Shown here: positions 35,804 to 42,995 of the stretch, one piece after another
Position numbering within the stretch: position 1 is the stretch's first letter
Layout of the letters: every line of letters begins with the position of its first letter
Assembly (NCBI GenBank): GCA_009929375.1
Contig: SAAO01000029.1
Location: 1-61,296, forward strand
DNA: 61,296 nt
From: Bacteroidia bacterium
Lineage (GTDB): Bacteria; Bacteroidota; Bacteroidia; Bacteroidales; Paludibacteraceae
Direction: 5' to 3'
Translations under genes and position numbers: made by a program
Notes under the pieces: model-generated
Databases searched by the model: none
What the model was told of the DNA's origin: nothing
Seen by the model: the letters and a program-made list of their open reading frames with translations, nothing else

Positions 35804-37426
35804 ATGACCCCCACACAATTCGAGAAAGAAACAAAGTCCCTGATAGATAGCCTGAAAAGTATATGTTCCACCTATGGGTTGGGAGGCGATGGCAATGAGT
35901 TTAAGATTATTACGCAGGTGTTTCTGTATAAGTTTCTGAACGATAAGTTTATTCACGAGATAAAAGCGATAGAGCCACAGCTGAAGGATGAAAAGAACCT
36001 GTTGGAAGTTTTGCAGGGCTACACGGCGGACGATTACGAAATGTTGCTGATGCAGTTGAGCGAAAGCACGGCACAGTTGCAGCCCGAACAGTTTATCAGT
36101 GCGCTGTTTAACCGGCAGAATGAGCCTGATTTCGATAAGATATTTGATGAAACGCTGCTGAGTATTGCCAAACTGAACAACGATATTTTCTCGGTAATGA
36201 CCAATGGCGGCGAAAAGATTCTGCTGTTCGAAAATATCAGCAAGTACGTGACCGATAACCGCGACGAATTTTGCAAAGCCCTTATCAACAAGCTGGTGGG
36301 CTTTAGCTTTGAGCCTATCTTTTCACAGAAATTCGATTTCTTCTCCACCATATTCGAGTACCTGATAAAGGACTACAACAGCAACAGCGGGGGCAATTAT
36401 GCCGAATACTTTACGCCTCACTCGGTGGCGTCGATTATGGCGCGCTGTCTGGTGCAGACGGAGGTGAGCAACGTAAGCTGCTACGACCCTTCTGCGGGTT
36501 CGGGCTCGCTGCTGATGAACCTGGCACACCAAATAGGCGAAGACCGTTGCAGCATCTACTCGCAGGATATCTCGCAGAAATCGTCGAACCTGTTGCGATT
36601 GAACCTGATTCTGAACAACCTGGTGCATTCCATACACAATATTGTGAAGGGCAACACCATACTGGACCCCTATCACCGGGAGGAAGACGGCAGTCTGATG
36701 AAGTTCGACTATATTGTGAGCAATCCGCCTTTTAAGCTCGATTTCTCCGACTTTAGCGCCGACCTGGACACCAAAGCCAATAACGAACGCTTCTTTGCGG
36801 GCATTCCCAATGTGCCCAAAGCCAAGAAAGAGTCGATGGCCATTTATGTGATGTTTATCCAGCACATTATGTATTCGCTCAAAAAGGACGGTAAGGCGGC
36901 GATAGTAGTGCCGACAGGCTTTATCACCGCACAAAGCGGCATTGAGCGCAAGATACGCGAACGGCTGGTGGAGCAGAAAATGCTCCGGGGCGTGGTGAGC
37001 ATGCCGAGCAATATCTTTGCCAACACGGGCACCAATGTGTCGGTGCTGTTTCTGGACAAGGCCAATACCAAAGGCGATATTGTACTGCTGGATGCTTCCA
37101 AACTGGGCACCACGGTAAAGGAAGGCAAAAACCAAAAGACCGTACTTTCCGACGAAGACGAAAGCCTGATTATCGACACCTTTAACGGACACAAGGCAGT
37201 GGAAGATTTCTCGGTGGTGGTGTCGTACGACCAAATCAAAGAAAAAAACTACTCCTTCAGCGCCGGGCAATATTTCGAAGTAAAGATTGAATACGTGGAT
37301 ATTACTCCCGAAGCCTTTGCTGCCAAAATGGATGCGTTTAATCGCCATCTAAACAGCCTTTTTGCAGAGTCGAGAGAGTTGGAAAAGGAGATTCAGAAAC
37401 AGTTGGGAGGGTTGAAGTATGAATAA
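35804..37426 (+). CDS. hsdM: Type I DNA methyltransferase, M subunit
   Basis: 540 aa. N6-adenine methylase: AdoMet-binding motif YDPSAGSGSLLMNLAH near residue 226 and catalytic motif DYIVSNPPFKLDF near 303. The N-terminal helical HsdM_N domain (about 1-150) is MTPTQFEKETKSLIDSLKSI. Conserved GGNYAEYFTPHSVASIMA before the AdoMet motif and VVPTGFITAQSGIERKIRE after NPPF. Full length. GC-rich relative to the five genes before it and similar in composition to hsdR, so hsdR and hsdM look like the original pair. Overlaps hsdS by eight bases. Confidence 0.95.
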   Translation: MTPTQFEKETKSLIDSLKSICSTYGLGGDGNEFKIITQVFLYKFLNDKFIHEIKAIEPQLKDEKNLLEVLQGYTADDYEMLLMQLSESTAQLQPEQFISALFNRQNEPDFDKIFDETLLSIAKLNNDIFSVMTNGGEKILLFENISKYVTDNRDEFCKALINKLVGFSFEPIFSQKFDFFSTIFEYLIKDYNSNSGGNYAEYFTPHSVASIMARCLVQTEVSNVSCYDPSAGSGSLLMNLAHQIGEDRCSIYSQDISQKSSNLLRLNLILNNLVHSIHNIVKGNTILDPYHREEDGSLMKFDYIVSNPPFKLDFSDFSADLDTKANNERFFAGIPNVPKAKKESMAIYVMFIQHIMYSLKKDGKAAIVVPTGFITAQSGIERKIRERLVEQKMLRGVVSMPSNIFANTGTNVSVLFLDKANTKGDIVLLDASKLGTTVKEGKNQKTVLSDEDESLIIDTFNGHKAVEDFSVVVSYDQIKEKNYSFSAGQYFEVKIEYVDITPEAFAAKMDAFNRHLNSLFAESRELEKEIQKQLGGLKYE

Positions 37427-38708
37427 GAACTTTTCATATATTAAGGCAAGTGAATATTACTCTAAAATAACAGATGGTACTCATGATAGTCCCAAACAGC
37501 AAGAAATAGGTAGATATTTAATTACTTCAAAACATATCAAAGGAAGAACAATAGATTTCGACACTGCTTATTTTATCTCAGATGCTGATTTCAAGAAAAT
37601 AAATGAGCGAAGTCAAGTTGAACAATGGGATGTAATCGTCAGTATGATTGGCGAATACTGTGGATTCAGTTACATTGAAAGAGATGCTGAAATTAATTAT
37701 GCTGTAAAAAATGTTGGGATATTTAAAGCTGAAACACAAATAGAGGCCGAATGGCTTTATTATTATTTAAGTTCACCTATTGGCAAACAAAAACTAAAAC
37801 AAATAAAATCTGGTTCTTCACAGCCATATCTATCATTAGGAGGATTAAGAAACTTACCCATATTACAGCCTAGTAATAATACTATAAAAAGCAATATAGT
37901 TTCTTTATTATCTTCCTTTGACTCTAAAATCGCCCTGAACAACCGCATCAATGCCGAATTAGAAGCGATGGCGAAGACGGTGTATGATTATTGGTTTGTG
38001 CAGTTTGATTTTCCTACTCCCTCTCCTTCGGGGAGGGCTGGGGTGGGGTCGCCGTATAAGAGTAGTGGTGGAAAAATGGTGTGGAGTGAGGAGTTGAAAA
38101 GAGAAGTGCCGGAGGGGTGGGAAGTGAAAAAGCTAAAAGAAATAGCAGATACTGGCTCAGGTGGAACTCCACTAAGCACTGAAAAAGCATATTACGAGAA
38201 TGGAACAATTCCCTGGATTAATAGCGGGGAAGTAAATGAACCATTTATTGTTTCTGCAAAGAAATATATAACTCAAGAAGGGGTAGATAATTCCAGTGCA
38301 AAGTTATTTAATAAAGGTGCTATTTTAATGGCTATGTATGGAGCTACAGCAGGAAAAGTAAGTATTATTGACATTGAAGCAACTACAAACCAAGCTGTTT
38401 GCGGTATTATGCCCAAACAAGAGTATTTCAGAGCTTATTTGAAATTCGGATTAGAAGATTTATATAGGTATTTAATCAATCTTAGTACAGGTTCTGCTCG
38501 AGATAATCTTTCTCAAGACAAAATTAGAGAATTGCAATTTATTATTCCAGATGAGCCTATTTTAAAGGCATTTGATAAAATTGCAGATTCAGCAATGAGT
38601 AAAATTCTTTCAAACATGAAACAAAACCAACAACTCTCGTCCCTTCGTGATTGGTTGTTGCCGATGCTGATGAATGGGCAGGTGAGACCCATGGATATCT
38701 TCGAATAA
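37419..38708 (+). CDS. hsdS: Type I specificity subunit
   Basis: 429 aa with two target-recognition domains (about 5-165 and 225-395), each followed by a conserved helix: NRINAELEAMAKTVYDYWFVQFDFP in the middle and KMKQNQQLSSLRDWLLPMLMNGQV at the end. The linker between the halves normally reads about FPNENGKPYKSSGGKMV. Here it reads FPTPSPSGRAGVGSPYKSSG, because a GC-rich palindrome (38,017-38,048) is present in frame. TRDs are AT-rich and the conserved helices GC-richer, as expected for exchanged TRDs. Sets the sequence recognised by HsdR/HsdM. Confidence 0.92.
   Translation: MNKNFSYIKASEYYSKITDGTHDSPKQQEIGRYLITSKHIKGRTIDFDTAYFISDADFKKINERSQVEQWDVIVSMIGEYCGFSYIERDAEINYAVKNVGIFKAETQIEAEWLYYYLSSPIGKQKLKQIKSGSSQPYLSLGGLRNLPILQPSNNTIKSNIVSLLSSFDSKIALNNRINAELEAMAKTVYDYWFVQFDFPTPSPSGRAGVGSPYKSSGGKMVWSEELKREVPEGWEVKKLKEIADTGSGGTPLSTEKAYYENGTIPWINSGEVNEPFIVSAKKYITQEGVDNSSAKLFNKGAILMAMYGATAGKVSIIDIEATTNQAVCGIMPKQEYFRAYLKFGLEDLYRYLINLSTGSARDNLSQDKIRELQFIIPDEPILKAFDKIADSAMSKILSNMKQNQQLSSLRDWLLPMLMNGQVRPMDIFE
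38017..38048 (+). repeat. Palindromic GC-rich repeat translated inside hsdS
   Basis: CCCTCTCC, loop TTC, GGGGAGGG (38,019-38,037), then CTGGGGTGGGG. The word CTCCCTCTCC...GGAGAGGGCTGGGG is one I know from Bacteroidetes intergenic DNA. Here it keeps the frame of hsdS and encodes PSPSGRAGVG. Confidence 0.65.
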
Positions 38709-38785
38709 ATTGAAGAGCAATTATCGAAAAATAATTAAATAGAATCACTTGATTATTTAGTGTATAAACTTAAAAATTTAATAAT

Positions 38786-39532
38786 ATGGCAGAACAAATT
38801 TATTTTATCTTTTGGGCATTAGATGAGACTAAATATCCTTATGACGAAAATAAGGACTATTGTATATCGACAGTAAAAAACAATCAGTTATTTATTGAAA
38901 ATGTAATATTTTCAAACGATAATAGAGTAGAACTTAATAAATTTTTAGTTTCTGATTTACTGCGAATTTACATAAATATTAGTTATAATAAAGACTTTCC
39001 TGAAAAGTACAAAACAGATGCAATTAAATGGATTAGATATACAGAAAACTTGCTTAAAGAGAATAATATGTCCACAGATTTCTTACAAAGTAAGTATATA
39101 GAGGATATAATTAACAAATTTCAACCTAAAAATGACTTCATATATTTTTACATACAAACAGAAGGTAAAAAGCTTAAAAATAGATATTTAAGATATGATG
39201 ATATTTTTAATCAAATGGGGTTCAATTATGATTTAGAGACAACTGATGAATACTTTTCGAAAAAAAATTCAAAATCACATTCTTTAAAAATTAAAACGTT
39301 AGCAATTTTAATTTTATTAAAGGAATTAAATAAGGGCAAAGGTTATAATGATTATACTAATATTGCCGCATTTATTTCATTTATAACTGGCAATAGTTCA
39401 AAAAAAATTAGGAATGAAACTGGAAGCCAGTTTCAACTTAAAGACTATCATGATAAAGAAATCGCAGAGTTAAATGATTTATTAAAAAAAATCAATATAA
39501 ATTTCACGATTAATAAAGTAGACACTTATTAA
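38786..39532 (+). CDS. Unknown protein downstream of hsdS
   Basis: 248 aa, AT-rich, no signal peptide or membrane segment. The N-terminal half carries aromatic-rich strands (EQIYFIFWALDETKYPYDENKDY) and a helical stretch RYTENLLKENNMSTDF. The C-terminal half has a patch IKTLAILILLKELNKGKGYNDY and IAAFISFITGNSSKKIRN that resembles a helix-turn-helix followed by a basic tail, so DNA or RNA binding is possible. Starts 77 bases after hsdS and ends six bases before a GC-rich hairpin. I do not recognise a family. It could be a further RM-associated defence gene or the first gene of the next mobile segment. Confidence 0.6.
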   Translation: MAEQIYFIFWALDETKYPYDENKDYCISTVKNNQLFIENVIFSNDNRVELNKFLVSDLLRIYINISYNKDFPEKYKTDAIKWIRYTENLLKENNMSTDFLQSKYIEDIINKFQPKNDFIYFYIQTEGKKLKNRYLRYDDIFNQMGFNYDLETTDEYFSKKNSKSHSLKIKTLAILILLKELNKGKGYNDYTNIAAFISFITGNSSKKIRNETGSQFQLKDYHDKEIAELNDLLKKININFTINKVDTY

Positions 39533-39537
39533 AATTC

Positions 39538-39561
39538 TCCACCGGTGGATATACCGGTGGA
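39538..39561. repeat. GC-rich hairpin TCCACCGGT-GGATAT-ACCGGTGGA
   Basis: A perfect 9-bp inverted repeat in otherwise very AT-rich DNA, six bases after a stop codon, with no T-run. CCACCGGTGG is itself a palindrome. Could be a protein binding site or element end. Confidence 0.65.
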
Positions 39562-39584
39562 ACGAAAAAATACCAATTAATTTT

Positions 39585-39626
39585 GTTCGCAGAACTTCAG
39601 AGATGAAGACTGCGAACTTTTTTTTT
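39585..39626 (+). terminator. Strong terminator
   Basis: GTTCGCAG/CTGCGAAC with an inner CTTC/GAAG stem and then nine T. It closes the block that starts with hsdS and the 248-aa gene. Confidence 0.9.
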
Positions 39627-39649
39627 GTGATAATTTGAAATAAAACGAT

Positions 39650-39964
39650 ATGAGTAGTGAAGAAATAAAAACGTTAATCGAACTTGCTCGACAGTGTCCA
39701 AACTTGTCAGTTTCGATCAACTTAAGCGATTTGCTTGAAGCATTTCGCATTGTTCTTCGCGAAGAAAATGAAAAACAAGTGCAGAACAATGTTGAAGAAA
39801 GCCAAGAGCGACTATTAACTGAAAAAGAAGTTCAAGAAATGCTTAATGTCAGCCATTCCACGCTATTTCGCTGGAATAGAGACAAGTATCTCTGTTTTAT
39901 AAAAATTGGCAATAAGAATAGATACAAATACTCTGATATAATGAGAATTAAAAATAATAAATAA
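39650..39964 (+). CDS. Helix-turn-helix (excisionase/MerR-like) protein
   Basis: 104 aa. The C-terminal half LLTEKEVQEMLNVSHSTLFRWNR ... IKIGNKNRYKYSDIMRI is the typical HTH_17 fold (helix-turn-helix plus wing) found in excisionases and in small regulators of Bacteroidetes conjugative and integrative elements. The N-terminal 55 residues are a charged helical region (LARQCPNLSVSINLSDLLEA). Starts 24 bases after the strong terminator, so it begins a new transcript. Role inferred: regulator or directionality factor of a mobile element. Confidence 0.75.
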   Translation: MSSEEIKTLIELARQCPNLSVSINLSDLLEAFRIVLREENEKQVQNNVEESQERLLTEKEVQEMLNVSHSTLFRWNRDKYLCFIKIGNKNRYKYSDIMRIKNNK

Positions 39965-39977
39965 AAAAAATAATATT

Positions 39978-40256
39978 ATGAAATCAAATCAATTTAATGA
40001 GTTTGAGTGCTCAAATGAAAATTACTCAACAAAAATGTCTGATTATTATTTCAAACATGAAAACACAATGCTGTACGTATTTAGCAAAAAGTCAAATGAA
40101 CTATTGTTCATCATTTTAGATGTTATAGATATTCAAGAAGTACTGACTTTATTTAAGTGCTTAATCAATAATGTTGATTTAATTTTCCGTCAATATTATA
40201 CCATTAGTGAATTAAATCAAATTTTCAAAAATGATATGAAAAGTACATTCAATTAA
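39978..40256 (+). CDS. Unknown 92-aa protein
   Basis: 92 aa, 13 bases after the HTH gene and probably in the same transcript. Contains a hydrophobic core FIILDVIDIQEVLTLFKCLI and aromatic ends; no Cys motif, no signal peptide. I recognise nothing. Codon use is as AT-rich as in its neighbours. Confidence 0.5.
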   Translation: MKSNQFNEFECSNENYSTKMSDYYFKHENTMLYVFSKKSNELLFIILDVIDIQEVLTLFKCLINNVDLIFRQYYTISELNQIFKNDMKSTFN

Positions 40257-40432
40257 TCAAAAGGAAAAATGAAATTAAGGAACTTAGAAAGTTACTAAAT
40301 TCCAGATAAAATTCATATTTGAAAATTTTAAATAAAGTCACAGCCATAAAATTTAAGAAAATTGAAATAGTAAGAAAATTCAATCTTTTATTTATAACAA
40401 TAACATATTAAATATCAAACGAATATTCAATT

Positions 40433-40462
40433 TACACTCTAAGTTTTCATGATAACGTTTTT
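40433..40462 (+). repeat. Upstream repeat ACACTCTAAGTTTTC, copy 1
   Basis: ACACTCTAAGTTTTCATGATAACGTTT lies about 165 bases before the LRR gene. A close copy (42,909-42,936) precedes the polymerase-like gene. The gap 40,257-40,622 also holds the GATCAAC/TATAAT promoter and the conserved leader. Confidence 0.6.
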
Positions 40463-40518
40463 AAAAAAGAACAACTCCTTAAAAAATACGAAAAACATTT
40501 AAAAATTTAATCAAGAAA

Positions 40519-40549
40519 GATCAACTTTTTAGAAATACAAATCTATAAT
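40519..40549 (+). promoter_or_regulatory. Atypical promoter GATCAAC-N18-TATAAT of the LRR gene
   Basis: GATCAACTTTTT (40,519-40,530) and TATAAT (40,544-40,549) are separated by exactly 18 nt between GATCAAC and TATAAT. The same pair at the same spacing precedes the genes ending at 50,737 and 46,797. It does not match the phylum's TAnnTTTG form. Confidence 0.6.
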
Positions 40550-40587
40550 GAATAACAAGTGAAATTAAAATAAATATACATAATTTA

Positions 40588-40622
40588 AAACCTCACGATG
40601 TACAGGCTAATCGCAATTTAAA
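40588..40622 (+). promoter_or_regulatory. Conserved leader hairpin, copy 1 (LRR gene)
   Basis: AAAACCTCACGATGTACAGG followed by exactly 16 nt and the ATG at 40,623. CGAT and ATCG flank a 10-nt loop holding GTACAGG. Copies 2 and 3 keep the spacing, and copy 2 has CAAT/ATTG, a compensated change. Confidence 0.65.
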
Positions 40623-41486
40623 ATGAAAACAGTTTTAAAAATTACAAAGAAAAACATCAATGAATTGAACAATTTGTCAGCTTATCCAAAGTTGCGAAAA
40701 CTAGTATGCAGTAATCTGAAAGTTACCAGCTTGCCTACTTTACCTAGTACTTTAGAATCGCTAGATTGTCATAAGAATAGACTAACAACTCTGCCTACTC
40801 TACCAAAAAACTTGAAAGAACTAGATACTAGTAGCAATAATTTGACTTCATTGCCAAGTTTACCAAGTAATCTAACAAAATTAAATTGTACAAAGAATAA
40901 AATAAAAGCTTTACCAAAACTACCAAGAACGTTAAATTTTTTGTTATGCGAAAATAATCGCTTGGCAAGTATTGATAAATTTCCTAATGGACTAAAAGTT
41001 ATTAATATTTCCAGAAATAGAATTAAAAAGGTACCTAAATTGTCAAATAACTTAATGTATTTGCTATGTGAAACCAATAAACTTGAGACACTTCCAGTTC
41101 TACCTCAAAATTTAACAGGTTTAATTTGCTCCAACAATAAATTGAAAACATTGCCTAAGCTTCCTGATAAATTGGAAGACATTAGATGTAATAATAATTT
41201 GATTACTCAGTTACCAGCATTACCAGATTCTCTAGTTAATTTATTTGTTTGCAATAATCCTATTATAAAATATTCGAGTTTTCCAAAAGGATTGATAATA
41301 TTAGATTTTAGTTTTAATGAGCATTTAAAAATACTTCCGGAAATAAATAATTCTATAGAGCATTTTTGGTTTGAAAACAAGGATGGTAGAATCATATCAG
41401 ATTATGAAAAATACAAAGAAATTATGATCAAATTCAATCGTAACAATAAATTAAGACAACTTGATCAAAAAAAAATGTTGAATTAA
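40623..41486 (+). CDS. LPX-type leucine-rich repeat protein
   Basis: 287 aa. About ten 20-21-residue repeats of the pattern L..L.CS.N.L..LP.LP..N (TLPTLPKNLKELDTSSNNL, SLPSLPSNLTKLNCTKNKI, TLPVLPQNLTGLICSNNKL). This LPX-type repeat is shared with IpaH/SspH/YopM proteins, but no E3 ligase domain follows; the end is a short basic helix (KFNRNNKLRQLDQKK). No signal peptide. Known for LRRs: protein-protein binding. In Bacteroidetes elements such genes have no established job. It is driven by the atypical promoter and leader shared with two other loci. Confidence 0.8.
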   Translation: MKTVLKITKKNINELNNLSAYPKLRKLVCSNLKVTSLPTLPSTLESLDCHKNRLTTLPTLPKNLKELDTSSNNLTSLPSLPSNLTKLNCTKNKIKALPKLPRTLNFLLCENNRLASIDKFPNGLKVINISRNRIKKVPKLSNNLMYLLCETNKLETLPVLPQNLTGLICSNNKLKTLPKLPDKLEDIRCNNNLITQLPALPDSLVNLFVCNNPIIKYSSFPKGLIILDFSFNEHLKILPEINNSIEHFWFENKDGRIISDYEKYKEIMIKFNRNNKLRQLDQKKMLN

Positions 41487-41543
41487 TTATTTTTTAATCT
41501 GCAAGTAATTTTTTGAGCTCTAAGTTGCTAAGACACATATAAA

Positions 41544-41579
41544 AACCTCACAATGTATAGGCCAATTGTATATTGAAAT
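41544..41579 (+). promoter_or_regulatory. Conserved leader hairpin, copy 2 (micro-ORF)
   Basis: AAAAACCTCACAATGTATAGG, 16 nt, ATG at 41,580. CAAT pairs with ATTG where the other two copies have CGAT/ATCG. Confidence 0.6.
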
Positions 41580-41604
41580 GAAAAAGAAAGATGATAAATT
41601 ATAA
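41580..41604 (+). other. Eight-codon micro-ORF after the conserved leader
   Basis: ATG AAA AAG AAA GAT GAT AAA TTA TAA (MKKKDDKL), two bases before the ATG of a 43-codon frame. It may be a leader peptide, or the remnant of a gene like the LRR gene, which also begins MK. Coordinates include the stop to within one base. Confidence 0.35.
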
Positions 41605-41606
41605 CT

Positions 41607-41738
41607 ATGGAGTGGTATACTAACATATCCTTTGATTTTAATATCAAAATGATTAGTCAAAATGAACTCTTAGTTCACGACATGACTAACGGGCAAAAAA
41701 AGATGAACATAACAAAGAAATATTATGAATCACCTTGA
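41607..41738 (+). CDS. Small unknown protein (43 aa)
   Basis: ATG at 41,607 (MEWYTNISFDFNIKMISQNE), TGA at 41,736-41,738, followed 27 bases later by a good terminator. Preceded by the conserved leader and a micro-ORF whose stop is two bases before this start, which would favour translational coupling. Polar, aromatic N-terminus, no recognisable motif. Support is contextual only: a leader in front and a terminator behind. Confidence 0.4.
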   Translation: MEWYTNISFDFNIKMISQNELLVHDMTNGQKKMNITKKYYESP

Positions 41739-41764
41739 ATACTTCAGCGCAAAATGCACTGTAC

Positions 41765-41801
41765 AGGGGATTCGTCGCGCAGACTTATCCCCTTTTTTAT
41801 T
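41765..41801 (+). terminator. Terminator after the 43-aa frame
   Basis: AGGGGAT and ATCCCCT enclose a 15-nt loop and are followed by TTTTTATT. The remaining stretch to 41,903 is AT-rich with nothing else to report. Confidence 0.75.
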
Positions 41802-41903
41802 GAAAAATACATATTGTAATGTTCAATGTACGTTGATCAAAACAAACAAAAACAACAAAATATGATTCAATAGTGAATCACATAATTATAAAATTATAAA
41901 TAT

Positions 41904-42131
41904 ATGAATATAGATAAAAAATTTGAACGCGAATTTATTCGTAAAATGGAAAGAAAATTATATCAGACAGTTAGTACAAATTATATGTACGAGAAATTTA
42001 AAAGTGAATTAATCAGTCATTTTAACTCTCATAATTTTAGTGTACCATTCACTAACATTAGTGTGTATCCTGAAATAGTAACAGAAGAGCGTTTTTATGT
42101 CAACAATAAAATTAGCAAAAAAACAACGTAG
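41904..42131 (+). CDS. Unknown 75-aa protein
   Basis: 75 aa, helical and basic at the N-terminus (FEREFIRKMERKLYQTVSTN), with a predicted strand region FTNISVYPEIVTEERFYV at the C-terminus. No Cys, no membrane segment. First of three small genes packed tightly (41,904-42,749) ahead of a perfect palindrome terminator. Not recognised. Confidence 0.5.
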   Translation: MNIDKKFEREFIRKMERKLYQTVSTNYMYEKFKSELISHFNSHNFSVPFTNISVYPEIVTEERFYVNNKISKKTT

Positions 42132-42145
42132 AGGTGTCGATAAAA

Positions 42146-42445
42146 ATGAGTGAGAATACCATAAAAATATTTCACGAAGATTTATGTAACATTACTATTA
42201 TTCCTCATCCAAATGGTATTGAATTATACAGACTGGAAATGTATAATACAAATAAAGGTTATGGCTCGATCTTTATGAATATTTTTACAGATATCTCAAA
42301 AAGATTTAACATTCCAATAATTCTTACAATTGGTTCTCCTGGTACTTATACTGATAATTCAGATAGGCCTGCCCAAATAAGATTTTATAAACGATTTGGT
42401 TTTAAAAGATGTAAAAATTCAGATTATTACAGCAATGAAAAATAA
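42146..42445 (+). CDS. Small GNAT-like acetyltransferase
   Basis: 99 aa from ATG at 42,146; a GTG four codons earlier is possible. The middle NKGYGSIFMNIFTDISKRF resembles the acetyl-CoA loop (RxxGxG/A plus helix) of GNAT enzymes, and the end IRFYKRFGFKRCK is the typical closing strand. Compared with usual GNATs (140-170 aa) the first strands are short, so it may be a reduced or degenerate member. Its end overlaps the start of the next small gene by 11 bases. Confidence 0.55.
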   Translation: MSENTIKIFHEDLCNITIIPHPNGIELYRLEMYNTNKGYGSIFMNIFTDISKRFNIPIILTIGSPGTYTDNSDRPAQIRFYKRFGFKRCKNSDYYSNEK

Positions 42446-42749
42446 TAAAGAAATCTACGTAAAATCAAAAGCAAATATGGCTGATGATATTTTCAGAACA
42501 TTACACAATCGTAATTTTAGTTTTGAAATTTCAAACATTTTCAATGATAACACATTGAGTCTGTTTAAAAATCTAAAAAAGAAAAATATTCCAGTATATA
42601 AAATTCTATTACAAAATTTTTTGAATAGTAAAAAGATTGAATCTGAAATGGAAAAATTAATATGGACATCAGAATTTTTGGAATTCCTAAACAACAATCA
42701 TGACAGTATACTTGGTAAAACAAATGAATTTTATAAACGAATAAAATAA
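42435..42749 (+). CDS. Unknown 104-aa protein
   Basis: 104 aa from ATG at 42,435 (MKNNKEIYVKSKANMADDIF), overlapping the GNAT-like gene. Helical and charged, with a possible helix-rich middle LFKNLKKKNIPVYKILLQNF. Nothing recognised. Packed in the same small operon and followed by the 38-bp palindrome. Confidence 0.5.
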   Translation: MKNNKEIYVKSKANMADDIFRTLHNRNFSFEISNIFNDNTLSLFKNLKKKNIPVYKILLQNFLNSKKIESEMEKLIWTSEFLEFLNNNHDSILGKTNEFYKRIK

Positions 42750-42763
42750 ATAAATTCAATAAA

Positions 42764-42829
42764 AATGGAAACAAATTACATTAGAGAACAAATTGAAAAT
42801 GTCAACAAATACAATCTCAAATATATTTA
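42764..42829 (+). other. Possible 21-codon ORF
   Basis: ATG at 42,764 (METNYIREQIENVNKYNLKY), TAG at 42,827-42,829, nine bases before the palindromic terminator. Too short to claim as a gene. Confidence 0.25.
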
Positions 42830-42837
42830 GACATGAA

Positions 42838-42875
42838 AAATCAAAAAGAGTGAAAATTTTCACTCTTTTTGATTT
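42838..42875. terminator. Perfect 38-bp palindrome, bidirectional terminator
   Basis: AAATCAAAAAGAGTGAAAA is followed directly by its exact reverse complement, with no loop spacer. Both flanks are A/T runs, so either strand can form a hairpin with a U-rich tail. Confidence 0.8.
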
Positions 42876-42908
42876 AACAAGCATTAAACCAAATACATAA
42901 CTCCAAAA

Positions 42909-42936
42909 CACTCTAAGTTTTCCTGATAAAGTTTAA
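42909..42936 (+). repeat. Upstream repeat ACACTCTAAGTTTTC, copy 2
   Basis: ACACTCTAAGTTTTCCTGAT continues AAAGTTT; 24 of 27 bases match copy 1 at 40,433. Lies about 60 bases before the polymerase-like gene. Confidence 0.6.
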
Positions 42937-42995
42937 TAAAAAGAATTAAAACAAAACTCTCTTTTTTTTATACATACTACAAAAAAAAGAATAGT

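Noticed and set aside
36323-37348. 341-aa frame antisense to hsdM
   Set aside because: His/Val-rich shadow of the hsdM frame; no recognisable motifs.
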